A DNA stretch of 64,000 bases from Arthrobacter bussei (GCF_009377195.2 NZ_VJXX01000001.1:248001-312000), one strand, 5' to 3'. Shown: positions 11,110-19,509, counted from the stretch's first letter. Translations and numbers: made by a program. Notes: a model not told the origin generated them from the sequence alone.

Positions 11110-11148
11110 AAAAAAACCCCTCAGCCTGGTCGGGCTCTGCGAGGGGTT
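11110..11148 (-). terminator. ilvB attenuator terminator
   Basis: On the minus strand AACCCCTC (11148-11141) pairs with GAGGGGTT (11122-11115) and is followed by a run of seven T (11116-11110). This is a complete intrinsic terminator placed between the Val/Leu-rich leader ORF and the ilvB start. Its position 33 bases after the leader stop fits transcription attenuation. Confidence 0.85.
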
Positions 11149-11180
11149 GCGCGTGACTGCAGTCGTCGGGTGGACGGGCT

Positions 11181-11228
11181 TCAGGCCACGCGCTGTGTAA
11201 GGACGACGACTACGGGTTCGAGCTGCAT
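11181..11228 (-). CDS. ilvL: ilvBNC leader peptide
   Basis: A 15-codon ORF encoding MQLEPVVVVLTQRVA. Five of the 15 residues are Val and two are Leu, with four Val codons in a row followed by Leu. It lies directly upstream of the terminator in front of ilvB. This is the arrangement expected for ribosome-mediated attenuation: stalling at Val/Leu codons when charged tRNA is scarce would favour an antiterminator. Attenuation of ilvBNC by a leader peptide is known in Corynebacterium glutamicum. A -35-like TTGACA lies upstream at 11259-11264 (minus strand). If the -10 is GAAACT at an 18-base spacing, transcription would begin at or next to the leader ATG, giving a leaderless message. Confidence 0.8.
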   Translation of the reverse strand: MQLEPVVVVLTQRVA

Positions 11229-11258
11229 ACCTGTAGTTTCCACGCCCCCTCGAAAGGG

Positions 11259-11264
11259 TGTCAA
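11259..11264 (-). promoter_or_regulatory. Candidate ilvBNC -35 box
   Basis: Consensus TTGACA on the minus strand, 30 bases upstream of the leader-peptide ATG at 11228. The best-spaced -10 candidate (GAAACT, 18-base spacer) ends six bases before that ATG, so the start of transcription would fall close to the leader's first base. Confidence 0.5.
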
Positions 11265-11289
11265 CCACACCCCCTGCTGTCTCACATGA

Positions 11290-11316
11290 TGGACACCATG
11301 TCCAGTTAGTGGACAT
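11290..11316. promoter_or_regulatory. TGGACA boxes upstream of the ilvB promoter
   Basis: TGGACACCATGTCCA at 11290-11304 is a perfect inverted repeat (TGGACA, three bases, TGTCCA), followed after five bases by a third copy, TGGACAT. The cluster lies about 25-50 bases upstream of the ilv -35 box and just past the end of ilvD, a plausible site for an activator or repressor of ilvBNC. Confidence 0.45.
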
Positions 11317-11327
11317 TAACCAGGGGT

Positions 11328-11357
11328 GCCGGCCGCGCGGTCCACCGCGCGGCCGGC
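11328..11357 (-). terminator. Hairpin downstream of ilvD
   Basis: GCCGGCCGCGCGG at 11328-11340 and its perfect complement at 11345-11357 form a 13-bp all-GC stem with a four-base loop, eight bases after the ilvD stop. There is no T-run, so factor-assisted termination or mRNA protection is likely. Confidence 0.6.
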
Positions 11358-11364
11358 CGTCCGC

Positions 11365-13092
11365 TCAGCCGCAGTAGGCGCCGGTTGACGCCGAGTGAAC
11401 GAGCTTCGCGTACTTGCCCAGCACGCCCTTGGTGTAGCGGGCGGGCAGCGGCGCCCAGCCCACCTTCCGCTCCTCGAGCTCGGCCTCATCGACCAGCAGA
11501 TCGAAGCTCTTCGCCGCGATGTCGACGCGGATGCGGTCACCGTCCCGCACGAAGGCGATGGGACCGCCGTCGACCGCTTCCGGGGCGACGTGCCCGATGC
11601 ACAGGCCCGTGGTGCCGCCCGAGAAGCGGCCGTCCGTGAGCAGGAGCACGTCCTTGCCGAGTCCGGCCCCCTTGATGGCCCCGGTGATCGCGAGCATCTC
11701 GCGCATGCCCGGCCCGCCCTTCGGTCCCTCGTAGCGGATCACCACGACATCACCCGCGTGGATGGCTCCGGCGTCCAGGGCGTCCAGGGCCCCCTGCTCA
11801 CGCTCGAAGACGCGGGCAGTGCCCTCGAAGACGTCGGCGTCGAACCCGGCGCTCTTGACCACGGCACCCTCGGGCGCCAAAGACCCGTGCAGGATGGTGA
11901 TCCCGCCGGTCCTGTGCATCGGGTTGTCGAGCGCGCGCAGGATCTTACCGTCGAGGTCCGGCGGGTTGATGTCCGCGAGGTTCTCCGCGAGCGTCTTGCC
12001 GGTGACGGTGAGGCAGTCGCCGTGCAGCAGGCCGGCGTCGAGCAGGGCCTTCATGATGACCGGCACGCCGCCCACCTTGTCGACGTCGAACATCACGTAG
12101 CGGCCGAAGGGCTTGAGATCGCCCAGGTGCGGGATCGTGTCACCGATGCGGCTGAAGTCGTCGAGCGTGAGGTCCACCTCTGCTTCGCGGGCGATGGCCA
12201 GCAGGTGCAGGACGGCGTTCGTCGAACCGCCGAAGGCCATGGTGACCGCGATGGCGTTCTCGAAGGCCTTCTTGGTCATGATGTCGCGCGCCGTAATGCC
12301 GAGGCGCAGGAGGTTCACGACGGCCTCGCCGGACTTCTGGGCGAACGCGTCGCGCCGCCGGTCGACGGAGGGAGGAGCCGCGGATCCGGGCAGGGACATC
12401 CCGAGGGCCTCGCCGATGCAGGCCATGGTGTTGGCGGTGTACATCCCGCCACAGGCACCCTCGCCGGGACAGACGGCGCGCTCGATGCTGTCGAGGTCCT
12501 TGAGGCTCATGGTGCCTGCCGCACAGGCTCCGACGGCCTCGAAGGCGTCGATCAGGGTGACCTCCTTCTCGGTCCCGTCCTCGAGCTTCGCGAAGCCCGG
12601 CATGATGGTGCCCGCGTAGAGGAAGACGGAGGCGAGATCGAGGCGGGCCGCCGCCATGAGCATGCCCGGCAGGGACTTGTCGCAGCCGGCCAGGAGGACG
12701 GACCCGTCGATGCGCTCGGCCTGCATGACGGTCTCGACCGAGTCGGCGATCACCTCACGCGAGACGAGGGAGAAGTGCATCCCCTCGTGGCCCATCGAGA
12801 TGCCGTCGGAGACGGAGATGGTGCCGAACTGCATCGGGAACCCGCCCGCGTCCCGGACACCCTCCTTCGCGCCCTCCGCCAGGCGGTTGAGGGACAGGTT
12901 GCAGGGTGTGATCTCGTTCCACGAACTCGCGACGCCGACCTGGGGCTTGGCGAAGTCGTCGTCGCCCATCCCCACCGCACGGAGCATTCCGCGGGAGGGG
13001 GCCGCGTGGATGCCGTCCGTGACGACGCGGCTCCGGGGTTTGATGTCTGGCGTTGTCTGAGGCGTTTCTTCCGGCGTTGTTTCCACGGTCAT
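11365..13092 (-). CDS. ilvD: Dihydroxy-acid dehydratase
   Basis: Iron-sulfur enzyme that converts dihydroxy acids to the 2-keto acids of valine and isoleucine. The 575 residues contain the family signatures [16 protein letters not shown] and [15 protein letters not shown], and the C-terminal block [20 protein letters not shown]. The start at 13092 gives [20 protein letters not shown], a short polar leader before conserved [20 protein letters not shown]. It lies upstream of ilvB on the same strand but is separated from it by its own hairpin and the ilvB leader region, so it is probably a separate transcript. Confidence 0.97.
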   Translation of the reverse strand: MTVETTPEETPQTTPDIKPRSRVVTDGIHAAPSRGMLRAVGMGDDDFAKPQVGVASSWNEITPCNLSLNRLAEGAKEGVRDAGGFPMQFGTISVSDGISMGHEGMHFSLVSREVIADSVETVMQAERIDGSVLLAGCDKSLPGMLMAAARLDLASVFLYAGTIMPGFAKLEDGTEKEVTLIDAFEAVGACAAGTMSLKDLDSIERAVCPGEGACGGMYTANTMACIGEALGMSLPGSAAPPSVDRRRDAFAQKSGEAVVNLLRLGITARDIMTKKAFENAIAVTMAFGGSTNAVLHLLAIAREAEVDLTLDDFSRIGDTIPHLGDLKPFGRYVMFDVDKVGGVPVIMKALLDAGLLHGDCLTVTGKTLAENLADINPPDLDGKILRALDNPMHRTGGITILHGSLAPEGAVVKSAGFDADVFEGTARVFEREQGALDALDAGAIHAGDVVVIRYEGPKGGPGMREMLAITGAIKGAGLGKDVLLLTDGRFSGGTTGLCIGHVAPEAVDGGPIAFVRDGDRIRVDIAAKSFDLLVDEAELEERKVGWAPLPARYTKGVLGKYAKLVHSASTGAYCG

Positions 13093-13328
13093 GGTGGAAG
13101 TCTAGGCCGGTGTTGCAGGCACGTTTCGCCATGTGACCCTCCTGTTACAGCCCGCGGCGGCCTGCACGGAAGGCATGTCCCGGGCCCGGCCGGCCCCTCG
13201 TGCAGGCCCTCGACGCTCCGGTACAGTGTGGTCTTCGCGGGCGAACCGACCCACCTGCGGGCCGGGCGTTCCGCTCAGGGTCCCGCCGTCGGGACCGGTC
13301 CGACAGCCTCCTACCGCAACGGCCTGAT

Positions 13329-13823
13329 ATGACTCCCGAAGAGCCCCACGAGACAGCCCTCCCGTTCGACGGGGGCCAGGGTCTGAAGAACGCCCTCCGC
13401 CGCGTCTTCGACGGCCAGATCCCGAACTACGGCGACTATAACCTGGTGTTCGCGGCCCGCCGCACGTCCGCTGGGAGCCGGCGCTCGACGAGGGCGCCGG
13501 CCACGCAGCCCCCCGCGCCGTCCGCCTTCGTGGTCGGCTACCGCTGGAAGCCCATGGAACTCATGATCGCCCCCGTGGATCTGGCGGCCATCACCTGTGC
13601 GGGCGTCCCCGTCGAGGTGAACATGACGAACCTCGCGCACGCCCTGCAGTGGGACGACGACGACAGCTTCGAGGTGGGCACCAGCACGGGCCGGATCTTC
13701 CGGTTCGACGTCGCTGCGGAACCCGTACTCGACGTCGGACCGGGCACGCCCCTGCTCCTCGACCAGGAGGACGACTGCCTCGACTTCACGGCGTTCATGG
13801 ACCCCTTCATCGCGATGGCCTGA
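13329..13823 (+). CDS. Conserved hypothetical protein
   Basis: 164-residue protein divergent from ilvD that I do not recognise. It starts MTPEEPHETALPFDGG and has a motif-rich first half (RVFDGQIPNYGDYNLVFA), a Ser/Thr/Ala linker, then FVVGYRWKPMELMIAPVDL and an acidic C-terminal half rich in Asp and Phe. It has no membrane segment or signal peptide. The ATG at 13329 lacks a strong ribosome site; the frame stays open upstream to 13200, but that stretch encodes a basic Arg/Ser-rich run typical of shadow sequence. A TACAGT box at 13222-13227 could be the -10. Confidence 0.6.
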   Translation: MTPEEPHETALPFDGGQGLKNALRRVFDGQIPNYGDYNLVFAARRTSAGSRRSTRAPATQPPAPSAFVVGYRWKPMELMIAPVDLAAITCAGVPVEVNMTNLAHALQWDDDDSFEVGTSTGRIFRFDVAAEPVLDVGPGTPLLLDQEDDCLDFTAFMDPFIAMA

Positions 13824-13836
13824 CCTCCCGGGGATC

Positions 13837-13848
13837 GGGGGGGGGGGG
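13837..13848. repeat. Run of 12 G
   Basis: Homopolymer G tract in the 45-base gap between two convergent genes. It is outside both coding regions, so a length change would not alter either protein, but it is a likely site of sequencing or assembly error. Confidence 0.8.
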
Positions 13849-13868
13849 CGGGCCATCTCCGGCGGCCG

Positions 13869-14858
13869 TCAGGCCCAGGGGCCCCCGGCCACCAGGTTCT
13901 CCGGAGCCTGGCCCTCGCCGAGGAGCGCCACCTGGCGCTCGAGCAGGGCGAGGATCCGGGGCGGGAAAGCCTCGGTGTTGCCACCGACGTGCGGAGTGAT
14001 GATGACCCCTGGCGCACGCCACAGCGGATGGTCCGTCGGCAGCGGTTCGGGGTCGACGACGTCGAGGGCGGCCCTCAGGCGGCCCGTCCGGACCTCGGCC
14101 GTGAGGGCGTCGGTGTCCACGACGGCGCCGCGCGCCACGTTGACCACCAGGGCGCCGTCCGGCAGTGCTGCGAGGACCTCGCGCCCGATCAGACCGCGCG
14201 TCGCGTCGCTGAGGGGCGTGATGACGACCACGACGTCGTGGTCCGGAGCGAGCGCGACCAGTTCGTCGCTGCCGTGCACGTGCCCGATCCCGTCCTCGCG
14301 AGCCGTGCTGCCGACCCTCGTCACGGTGGCCTCGAAGGTCACGAGCCGGCGCCGGATCTCCTCGCCGATCCCGCCGACGCCGACGAGCAGCACGCGCCGG
14401 TCGGCGAGGCCCGGGTGGCGCGCGGGTGACCACCGGCCCTCGGCCTGCTGCCGCACGGCGTCGTCGATCCCCCGGAGCGACGCGAGGGCCAGCCCGACGG
14501 CGAGTTCGGCGGTGGCCGCGGCGTGCACGCCCGACGCCGTGGCGATCGCCACCCCGTCACCCACGAGGTCGGCCACGCCGTCGTACCCCGTGGACTGCGT
14601 CTGGACGAGGACGAGGTTCGGCGCGGCATCGAGCGCGCCGTCGAGATGTGCGCGGCCCGTGTACGGGAGGACCGCGGCCTGGATCCCTGCAGGATCGGCG
14701 CCGACGGGCGCGCCGGTGAAGTCCCAGAGCACCACCTCGACGTTCGGCGAGATGTCCGCGAGGGCATCGCGCAGCTCGGCGGACGGCACGCTCAGCGTGC
14801 TGACGACGCGGTTGCGTGCGGAGGGCGACGACGAGGCGGATGCGGCTGAGGGGGTCAT
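13869..14858 (-). CDS. D-isomer-specific 2-hydroxyacid dehydrogenase
   Basis: 329-residue NAD(P)-dependent dehydrogenase of the phosphoglycerate-dehydrogenase/GHRB type. The Rossmann motif GVGGIGEEIRRRL and the catalytic triad are visible: Arg in NVARGAVVDTDAL, Glu in DVVDPEPLPTDHPLW and His in IITPHVGGNTEAF. It lacks the ASB and ACT domains of the serA product nearby, so it is not a second SerA and probably reduces a small 2-keto acid such as glyoxylate or hydroxypyruvate. The first ~20 residues (Ser/Ala-rich) are unconserved. It converges on the hypothetical gene ending at 13823. Confidence 0.9.
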   Translation of the reverse strand: MTPSAASASSSPSARNRVVSTLSVPSAELRDALADISPNVEVVLWDFTGAPVGADPAGIQAAVLPYTGRAHLDGALDAAPNLVLVQTQSTGYDGVADLVGDGVAIATASGVHAAATAELAVGLALASLRGIDDAVRQQAEGRWSPARHPGLADRRVLLVGVGGIGEEIRRRLVTFEATVTRVGSTAREDGIGHVHGSDELVALAPDHDVVVVITPLSDATRGLIGREVLAALPDGALVVNVARGAVVDTDALTAEVRTGRLRAALDVVDPEPLPTDHPLWRAPGVIITPHVGGNTEAFPPRILALLERQVALLGEGQAPENLVAGGPWA

Positions 14859-14953
14859 GGCGCCAGCCTAGCGCCGGCCGGCTCGGGCGCCCGGTCGTCG
14901 ACGGGGACACCGGTGGTGTGGACACGTCACGGGCCCGGACCTAGGGTCGGACC

Positions 14954-16069
14954 ATGCCAGCCACCGCTCGCCGGAGGGACGCCCGCATCTTCGCGCCGGC
15001 CCTTCTTCCGGTCTGTGCGCTTCTGGTCCTGGTCGGCTGCTCGGCGGATTCCCGCGGGCCCCGGCCGCTCTTCGCCGGAGCCTCGGCCTCCCCCACCCCC
15101 GTCGCCGCCGCTCTTCCCTCGCTCTCCTACGAGGGGGACGCTGCCACGGGGCTCGGCGTGCCGTGGTCCGTCGTCGCCCTCGACGACGGCTCGCTGCTCG
15201 TCTCCGACCGCGAGACCGGGGAGATCCGACGGATCAGCGGTACCACGGACGAGGTGATCGGCAGCATCCCGGAAGCCGCGGCGGCCGGCGGCGAGGGCGG
15301 GCTGCTCGGGCTCGCGGTCGACCCGGTGGGTGCGCCGGACGCCGTCTTCGCCTACTACACGGCCGCGGCCGACAACCGTGTGGTCAGGCTGCCGTACGAC
15401 GGCGGCGCCCTCGGTGAGCCCGAACCGATCCTGACCGGGATCCCGAAGGGGGACATCCACAACGGCGGGAGGATCGCCGTCGGCCCGGACGGCGCCCTCT
15501 GGATCGGCACCGGCGACGCCGGTCGACGTCAGGACGCCCAGGACCCCGGCAGCCTCGCCGGCAAGATCCTCCGCACCGGGCGGGACGGCGCGGTCCCGCC
15601 CGACAATCCGACGCCCGGCTCCCCCGTCTACAGTCTCGGCCACCGCAACGTGCAGGGTCTTGCGTGGGACACCGACGGCGCCCTGTGGGCCACCGAGTTC
15701 GGCCCCGAAGTCGACGACGAACTCAACGTGATCCGGGCAGGCGGCAACTACGGCTGGCCCGAGGTGACCGGAGCGCCGGGGGATGCCCGCTTCGTCGACG
15801 CCCAGGTGGTGTGGCCGTCGACGGCGTCGTCGTCGCCCAGCGGCATGGCGATCGTCGACGACGTCGCGTACATCGGCGGGCTGCGCGGACAGCGCCTGTG
15901 GCAGGTACCCCTGCGGGGAGGGACGGCGGGTGAGCCGGTCAGCCACCTGGACGGTGATCACGGGCGGCTCCGGGATGTGGCGGCGGCAGCGGACGGGTCA
16001 CTGCTCGTCGCGACCAACGAGGCGGGCGGAGCGCGCCTGCTGCGGGTGGCCGTCGAGCAGGCGGACTGA
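14954..16069 (+). CDS. PQQ-dependent sugar dehydrogenase-type lipoprotein
   Basis: 371-residue exported lipoprotein of the glucose/sorbosone dehydrogenase family, a six-bladed beta-propeller acting outside the membrane. A basic N-terminus, hydrophobic core and lipobox LVGC (Cys near residue 29) mark a lipoprotein signal. Family blocks include LGVPWSVVALDDGSLLVSDR, GGEGGLLGLAVDP, HNGGRIAVGPDGALWIGTGD, GHRNVQGLAWDTDGALWATE and GGNYGWPEV. Soluble family members oxidise aldoses using PQQ. No PQQ biosynthesis genes are nearby, so the cofactor may be taken up or the activity lost. It starts 95 bases from the divergent dehydrogenase gene. Confidence 0.9.
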   Translation: MPATARRRDARIFAPALLPVCALLVLVGCSADSRGPRPLFAGASASPTPVAAALPSLSYEGDAATGLGVPWSVVALDDGSLLVSDRETGEIRRISGTTDEVIGSIPEAAAAGGEGGLLGLAVDPVGAPDAVFAYYTAAADNRVVRLPYDGGALGEPEPILTGIPKGDIHNGGRIAVGPDGALWIGTGDAGRRQDAQDPGSLAGKILRTGRDGAVPPDNPTPGSPVYSLGHRNVQGLAWDTDGALWATEFGPEVDDELNVIRAGGNYGWPEVTGAPGDARFVDAQVVWPSTASSSPSGMAIVDDVAYIGGLRGQRLWQVPLRGGTAGEPVSHLDGDHGRLRDVAAAADGSLLVATNEAGGARLLRVAVEQAD

Positions 16070-16103
16070 GCGCCCCGGTTTCATGTTTGGGCAGAAGTGC
16101 TGG

Positions 16104-16109
16104 TAGAGT
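16104..16109 (+). promoter_or_regulatory. Candidate -10 box for tRNA-Lys
   Basis: TAGAGT 53 bases before the tRNA. The same GGTAGAGT string precedes the tRNA-Leu gene at 35201-35208, which supports a shared tRNA promoter element. Confidence 0.4.
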
Positions 16110-16162
16110 TTCATGCTGTTGCGGTTGACCCGACCGAGTGAAATCGGACGGCGAAGCGCCTC

Positions 16163-16235
16163 GCACCTCTAGCTCAATTGGCAGAGCAATTGACTCTTAA
16201 TCAATGGGTTTCGGGTTCAAGTCCCGAGGGGTGCA
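16163..16235 (+). tRNA. tRNA-Lys (anticodon CTT)
   Basis: A 73-nt cloverleaf: acceptor GCACCTC pairing with GGGGTGC, D arm GCTC/GAGC, anticodon stem ATTGA/TCAAT with loop CTCTTAA (anticodon CTT, reading AAG), a five-base variable loop, and T arm TCGGG/CCCGA with loop TTCAAGT. The discriminator is A and the 3' CCA is not encoded. Confidence 0.97.
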
Positions 16236-16242
16236 CCTCGTT

Positions 16243-16287
16243 ACCCCGTCGTTCAGGTCTCGCCGCCTGGACGGCGGGGTTTCGTTA
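16243..16287 (+). terminator. Intrinsic terminator after tRNA-Lys
   Basis: ACCCCGTCGTTCAGG at 16243-16257 pairs (two G-U pairs) with CCTGGACGGCGGGGT at 16266-16280 and is followed by TTCGTTAT. It begins eight bases after the tRNA, so it ends the tRNA transcript. Confidence 0.85.
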
Positions 16288-16434
16288 TCTCCGGGCCCTT
16301 CCGTCCGCCGCCCGCATACCGCTGCACCGGTCAAGAGCCGTCGCGCAGCCCGCCCGCCATTGCGTGGGCGAGCCCCGCCGCAGCACCATGGCAGGAGCGC
16401 CGCAGGCGCAGGTCCGAACGCCGGAAGGACGACC

Positions 16435-16677
16435 ATGGCCCGTGAAACCGCGGATGACGCGCCCGCCTTCGACTACCACCCCTGGCCTCGTCCCATCCCG
16501 CGAGAGTTCCTCCCCTTCACGCGGACGGCCGTCCTCCTCGTCCTGGTCACGCTCCTGCTCCTGACGGTCCTCCCGTCGCTCTCGATCCTCCACCTCCTCG
16601 TGAGCACGCTGATCCTCGTGTCGGCCTTCCGCCGCACGCGCAGGTCCCGGCAGCAGCGCGAGGACACAACGGGCTGA
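16435..16677 (+). CDS. Small two-helix membrane protein
   Basis: 80-residue hypothetical protein. An acidic N-terminus (MARETADDAPAFDYHPWPRP) is followed by two adjacent hydrophobic stretches, about residues 29-45 and 48-62, and a basic tail RRTRRSRQQRED, giving a hairpin membrane topology with both ends probably inside. The ATG at 16435 is preceded by GGAAGGAC. The frame is open upstream through the tRNA region, which is chance. No function is known to me. Confidence 0.65.
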   Translation: MARETADDAPAFDYHPWPRPIPREFLPFTRTAVLLVLVTLLLLTVLPSLSILHLLVSTLILVSAFRRTRRSRQQREDTTG

Positions 16678-16763
16678 GCCGTCGCCACTGCAGCCGGTAT
16701 CACCCCTGATGGCGACGGCGCCGCAAACGTCGGCGGCGAGGAGTCCGGGCCTACCATGGAGCC

Positions 16764-17486
16764 GTGAACGAAATCCTGTCCTTCGCCGGGAACTACTGGT
16801 GGCTGGTCTTCCCCCTCTCGGGTGTCTTCGCCGTCTGGGGCAGGTCCTGGTCCGAGGCCGGCGAACGGCGCCACCAGCGCAGGATGGAGCTGTACCGCCT
16901 CAAGAACCCGGCCGTGCTGCCAGCCCCGGCGGCACCACCGGAGCCCGCCGGTACGCCGTCGGGTCAGGCACCCTCGGGACGGGCGCGGGACGTCCTGCAT
17001 ATCGGGCGCATGCACGACGACGTGGACCGGCGCTGGCTCTCCTACGAGCTGGACGCGGCGAAGCTGATCGACTACCCGACCATGACGGACGTCAGGGAGC
17101 CCCTCACGGTCGCCTTCCTCCGCGCCAAGCGTGAGGCGGACGCTCTGCGGCCCCAGGACCCGTCCGACGTCCTGCCCGACGAGCTCGCCGCGTACCGCTC
17201 GGCCGTCACGTCCTACGACGTCGCCTTCCAGGTCGCCGAGACCGAGGCGCGTCGCGTGCGGGCGAGTGGTTTCACGGCGGGCGAGCGCGCGCGCCTCGAG
17301 ACGGCCCGGAAGCTCGTCACCGTCGCAGTGGACGACGCCGCGACGGCCGCCGAACGCCAGACGGCCTACCGGCGGGCGCGCCGGGAGCTCGACGGGCTGA
17401 TCGTGCTGCCGGACGCCACCATCACGTCGCTCGAGAAAAGTGTGGCCGGCGCGATCGGCCCACGCCCCGGGCCGTCGCCCTCCTGA
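16764..17486 (+). CDS. Hypothetical membrane-anchored protein
   Basis: 240-residue protein with a single N-terminal hydrophobic segment (residues ~9-27, YWWLVFPLSGVFAVWGRSW) followed by a basic stretch and a Pro/Ala linker (~50-75). The rest is predicted helical and charged. The block DDVDRRWLSYELDAAKLIDY followed by PTMTDVREPLTVAFLRAKR is the most structured part and could hold a small conserved domain. The GTG start at 16764 is supported by the membrane segment that begins at once. I do not recognise a family, and no enzymatic motif is visible. Confidence 0.65.
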   Translation: MNEILSFAGNYWWLVFPLSGVFAVWGRSWSEAGERRHQRRMELYRLKNPAVLPAPAAPPEPAGTPSGQAPSGRARDVLHIGRMHDDVDRRWLSYELDAAKLIDYPTMTDVREPLTVAFLRAKREADALRPQDPSDVLPDELAAYRSAVTSYDVAFQVAETEARRVRASGFTAGERARLETARKLVTVAVDDAATAAERQTAYRRARRELDGLIVLPDATITSLEKSVAGAIGPRPGPSPS

Positions 17487-17576
17487 GCGTGCCCGCGCCC
17501 CTTCCCTGCTGCGGCGTCCTCGGCCATAATCGCTCCCACAGGCAGCGTCGGAGGGCGCGGACGACGGGAGAGCACC

Positions 17577-18032
17577 ATGGCAGCAACGATCAACACCTAT
17601 CTCAGCTTCAAGGACACCGCCGCCGAGGCGATGGACTTCTACCGGTCGGTGTTCGGCGGTGACCTGCAGCGCAGCACGTTCGCCGAGTACCAGGTGAGTG
17701 AGGATCCGGCCGAGCAGGACAAGATCATGCACTCGATGCTCACCACCCCGTCGGGTCAGGTACTCATGGCTGCGGATACACCGAACAGCATGGAGTACCG
17801 AGCCCCGGCCGGCCACTCGCTGTCCCTGAGCGGGGATGACGAGGCAGAGCTCCGCGGCTACTGGGAGGCTCTGGCCGGCAGCGGTACGGAGGTGATGCCG
17901 CTCGCCGCCTCGCCGTGGGGCGACAGCTTCGGCATGTGCGTCGACCGCTTCGGGGTCTCCTGGATGGTGAACATCGCGGGTCCGGGCGGGGAGTCCGCCA
18001 CCGCCGTGGAGGACGCGGAGGTGGGCGGCTAG
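17577..18032 (+). CDS. VOC-superfamily (PhnB-like) protein
   Basis: 151-residue vicinal-oxygen-chelate protein of the PhnB/3-demethylubiquinone-methyltransferase-like group. The opening INTYLSFKDTAAEAMDFYRSVFGG and the closing MPLAASPWGDSFGMCVDRFGVSWMVNIA are typical of the group. Typical members fold as paired beta-alpha-beta-beta-beta units; many have no known substrate. The ATG at 17577 has GGGAGAG upstream. It stands alone between a membrane protein and a tandem repeat. Confidence 0.88.
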   Translation: MAATINTYLSFKDTAAEAMDFYRSVFGGDLQRSTFAEYQVSEDPAEQDKIMHSMLTTPSGQVLMAADTPNSMEYRAPAGHSLSLSGDDEAELRGYWEALAGSGTEVMPLAASPWGDSFGMCVDRFGVSWMVNIAGPGGESATAVEDAEVGG

Positions 18033-18049
18033 CCGGTCGGGCCAGGGGA

Positions 18050-18120
18050 AACCGGGAAGCGGAACCGGAAAGCGGAACCGGGAAGCGGAACCGGGAAGCG
18101 GAACCGGGAAGCGGAATCGG
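18050..18120. repeat. 13-bp tandem repeat, about 5.5 copies
   Basis: Five units of AACCGGGAAGCGG (the second has one G-to-A change) followed by a partial AATCGG. It lies between the convergent ends of the VOC gene and the CDF transporter gene, and near it the phrase TCAGGGGCCGTGCGCTG occurs twice (near 18148 and 18180). Confidence 0.85.
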
Positions 18121-18180
18121 AGGACGAAGCGGCGCGGACGCGGCTCAGGGGCCGTGCGCTGCTCAGGGTCCGTTCGCTGA

Positions 18181-19194
18181 TCAGGGGCCGTGCGCTGCGA
18201 ACGTCAGGGCCGGCTCGTCCGGCGTCGAGAGGGTCAGCACGGCCTCCTCGATGCGCTCGTGGTCCTCGATGTCGCGCTCGACGGCGCGAAGCGCGACCGC
18301 CACCTCGTGTTCCGCCCGATCGCCGACCAGGTCCACCGCCGCCACCAGGTAGAGCCTGTCGGGCCCCACGTACTCGAGGTGCAGGTAGGTGACGCGCTCG
18401 ATGCTCCGATGCGCATCCAGGCGCCCGGCGACCGATGCGCGGAGCTCCGGCGACACGGCCTGGCCGACGAGGAAGCGGCGGTTCCGGTCGATGAGGATGA
18501 CGGCGATCACCCCGAGCAGCACACCGACGAGGATGGATCCGACGGCGTCCGGGACCGGGGACCCGGTGAGTTGGTGCAGGAGGATGCCCGCGAACGCGAT
18601 GACGAGCCCGATCAGCGCGGCGGAGTCCTCCGCGAAGACGGCTCGGAGCGTGGGGTTGGACGTGGTCGAGACGCTCCTCAGCGTGGACGTGCCGGTTCTC
18701 CGTCCGGCCGTGCGAGCCTGGCGGAACGCCTGGGCGAACGAGATCCCCTCCAGCACGAACGCGACGGCGAGGACGGCGTAGGCGATCCCGTAGTCGGCGG
18801 CGGGCTCGGGCTCGAGGAGCTGCTGGATGCCGTGCGTGATGGACACGACGGCACCTGCGGTGAAGAGCCCGAAGGCGGCGAACATCGACCACACGTAGGC
18901 TTCGCGGCCGTAGCCGAGGGGATGCGCGGCGTCCCTGCGGCGTTTCGACTTCCGCTCGGCGACCAGAAGGAACACCTGGTTGCCCGTATCGGCCCACGAA
19001 TGGGCGGACTCCGCAGTCATCGACGCGGAACCGGTGATCATCGCGGCGACGGTCTTCGCCACCGCGACGAGCAGGTTCGCGATGAACGCGATGATGACCG
19101 TCACGGGTCGCTCCCCGCCGGACGCGCCCCCGGCCTTCTCCTCCACCGTCGACCTGCCCGTCGACCTGGCCGTCGTCTCTCTGTCCTGCTTCAT
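18181..19194 (-). CDS. CDF-family cation efflux transporter
   Basis: 337-residue cation diffusion facilitator, a proton-coupled exporter of Zn, Co, Mn or similar divalent metals across the membrane. Six transmembrane helices are expected: the first starts at PVTVIIAFIANLLVAVAK, and the second contains the metal-site motif SMTAESAHSWADTGNQ (HxxxD). AEDSAALIGLVIAF carries the other D residues in helix 5. A cytoplasmic C-terminal domain (~245-337) holds the family ferredoxin-like fold. The ATG at 19194 has GGAGGGG upstream. Specificity cannot be assigned from the motif alone; the first site here is H-D rather than D-D. Confidence 0.9.
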   Translation of the reverse strand: MKQDRETTARSTGRSTVEEKAGGASGGERPVTVIIAFIANLLVAVAKTVAAMITGSASMTAESAHSWADTGNQVFLLVAERKSKRRRDAAHPLGYGREAYVWSMFAAFGLFTAGAVVSITHGIQQLLEPEPAADYGIAYAVLAVAFVLEGISFAQAFRQARTAGRRTGTSTLRSVSTTSNPTLRAVFAEDSAALIGLVIAFAGILLHQLTGSPVPDAVGSILVGVLLGVIAVILIDRNRRFLVGQAVSPELRASVAGRLDAHRSIERVTYLHLEYVGPDRLYLVAAVDLVGDRAEHEVAVALRAVERDIEDHERIEEAVLTLSTPDEPALTFAAHGP

Positions 19195-19261
19195 GCCGTC
19201 CCCTCCGGACGCCGGACGCCGGCGGCGGCACCCTGGACGGGCACCGCCGCCGGTGCTGTCC

Positions 19262-19450
19262 TCAGGCTGACGCTTCCTTGTTCACATCCGTCGGCGAGTC
19301 GAACTCGCGGTCCGGCAGGTTCTTCAGTGTGTCGAGGACCGACGCGTCCGCGCCCTTGTCCTCGGCGTGCTTCACGAGGTCGTCCCTGGAGGCGGGGTAG
19401 TCCATGCCGCCCAGTGCCTTCTGGATGTCGATCGGGCTCGGATCTGCCAT
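19262..19450 (-). CDS. Small DUF2795-like protein
   Basis: 62-residue soluble protein. The pattern IQKALGGMDYPASRDDLVKHAEDKGAD followed by LDTLKNLPDREFDSPTDVNKE is that of the DUF2795 family, small helical proteins common in actinobacteria with no established function. The ATG at 19450 is chosen because GAAGGAGC lies upstream; the frame is open to 19513 without a ribosome site. Confidence 0.8.
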   Translation of the reverse strand: MADPSPIDIQKALGGMDYPASRDDLVKHAEDKGADASVLDTLKNLPDREFDSPTDVNKEASA

Positions 19451-19509
19451 GTGGTGCTCCTTCGTGTCGGTTCGATGCTCTGCAGGTGCGTCCCCGGGCG
19501 GGGGCACCG

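Noticed and set aside
9120..11156. 678-codon plus-strand ORF opposite ilvB
   Set aside because: Antisense reading of a conserved gene in high-GC DNA; Gly/Asp/Arg/His-rich product without domains.
11395..13332. 645-codon plus-strand ORF opposite ilvD
   Set aside because: Shadow of ilvD with biased composition.
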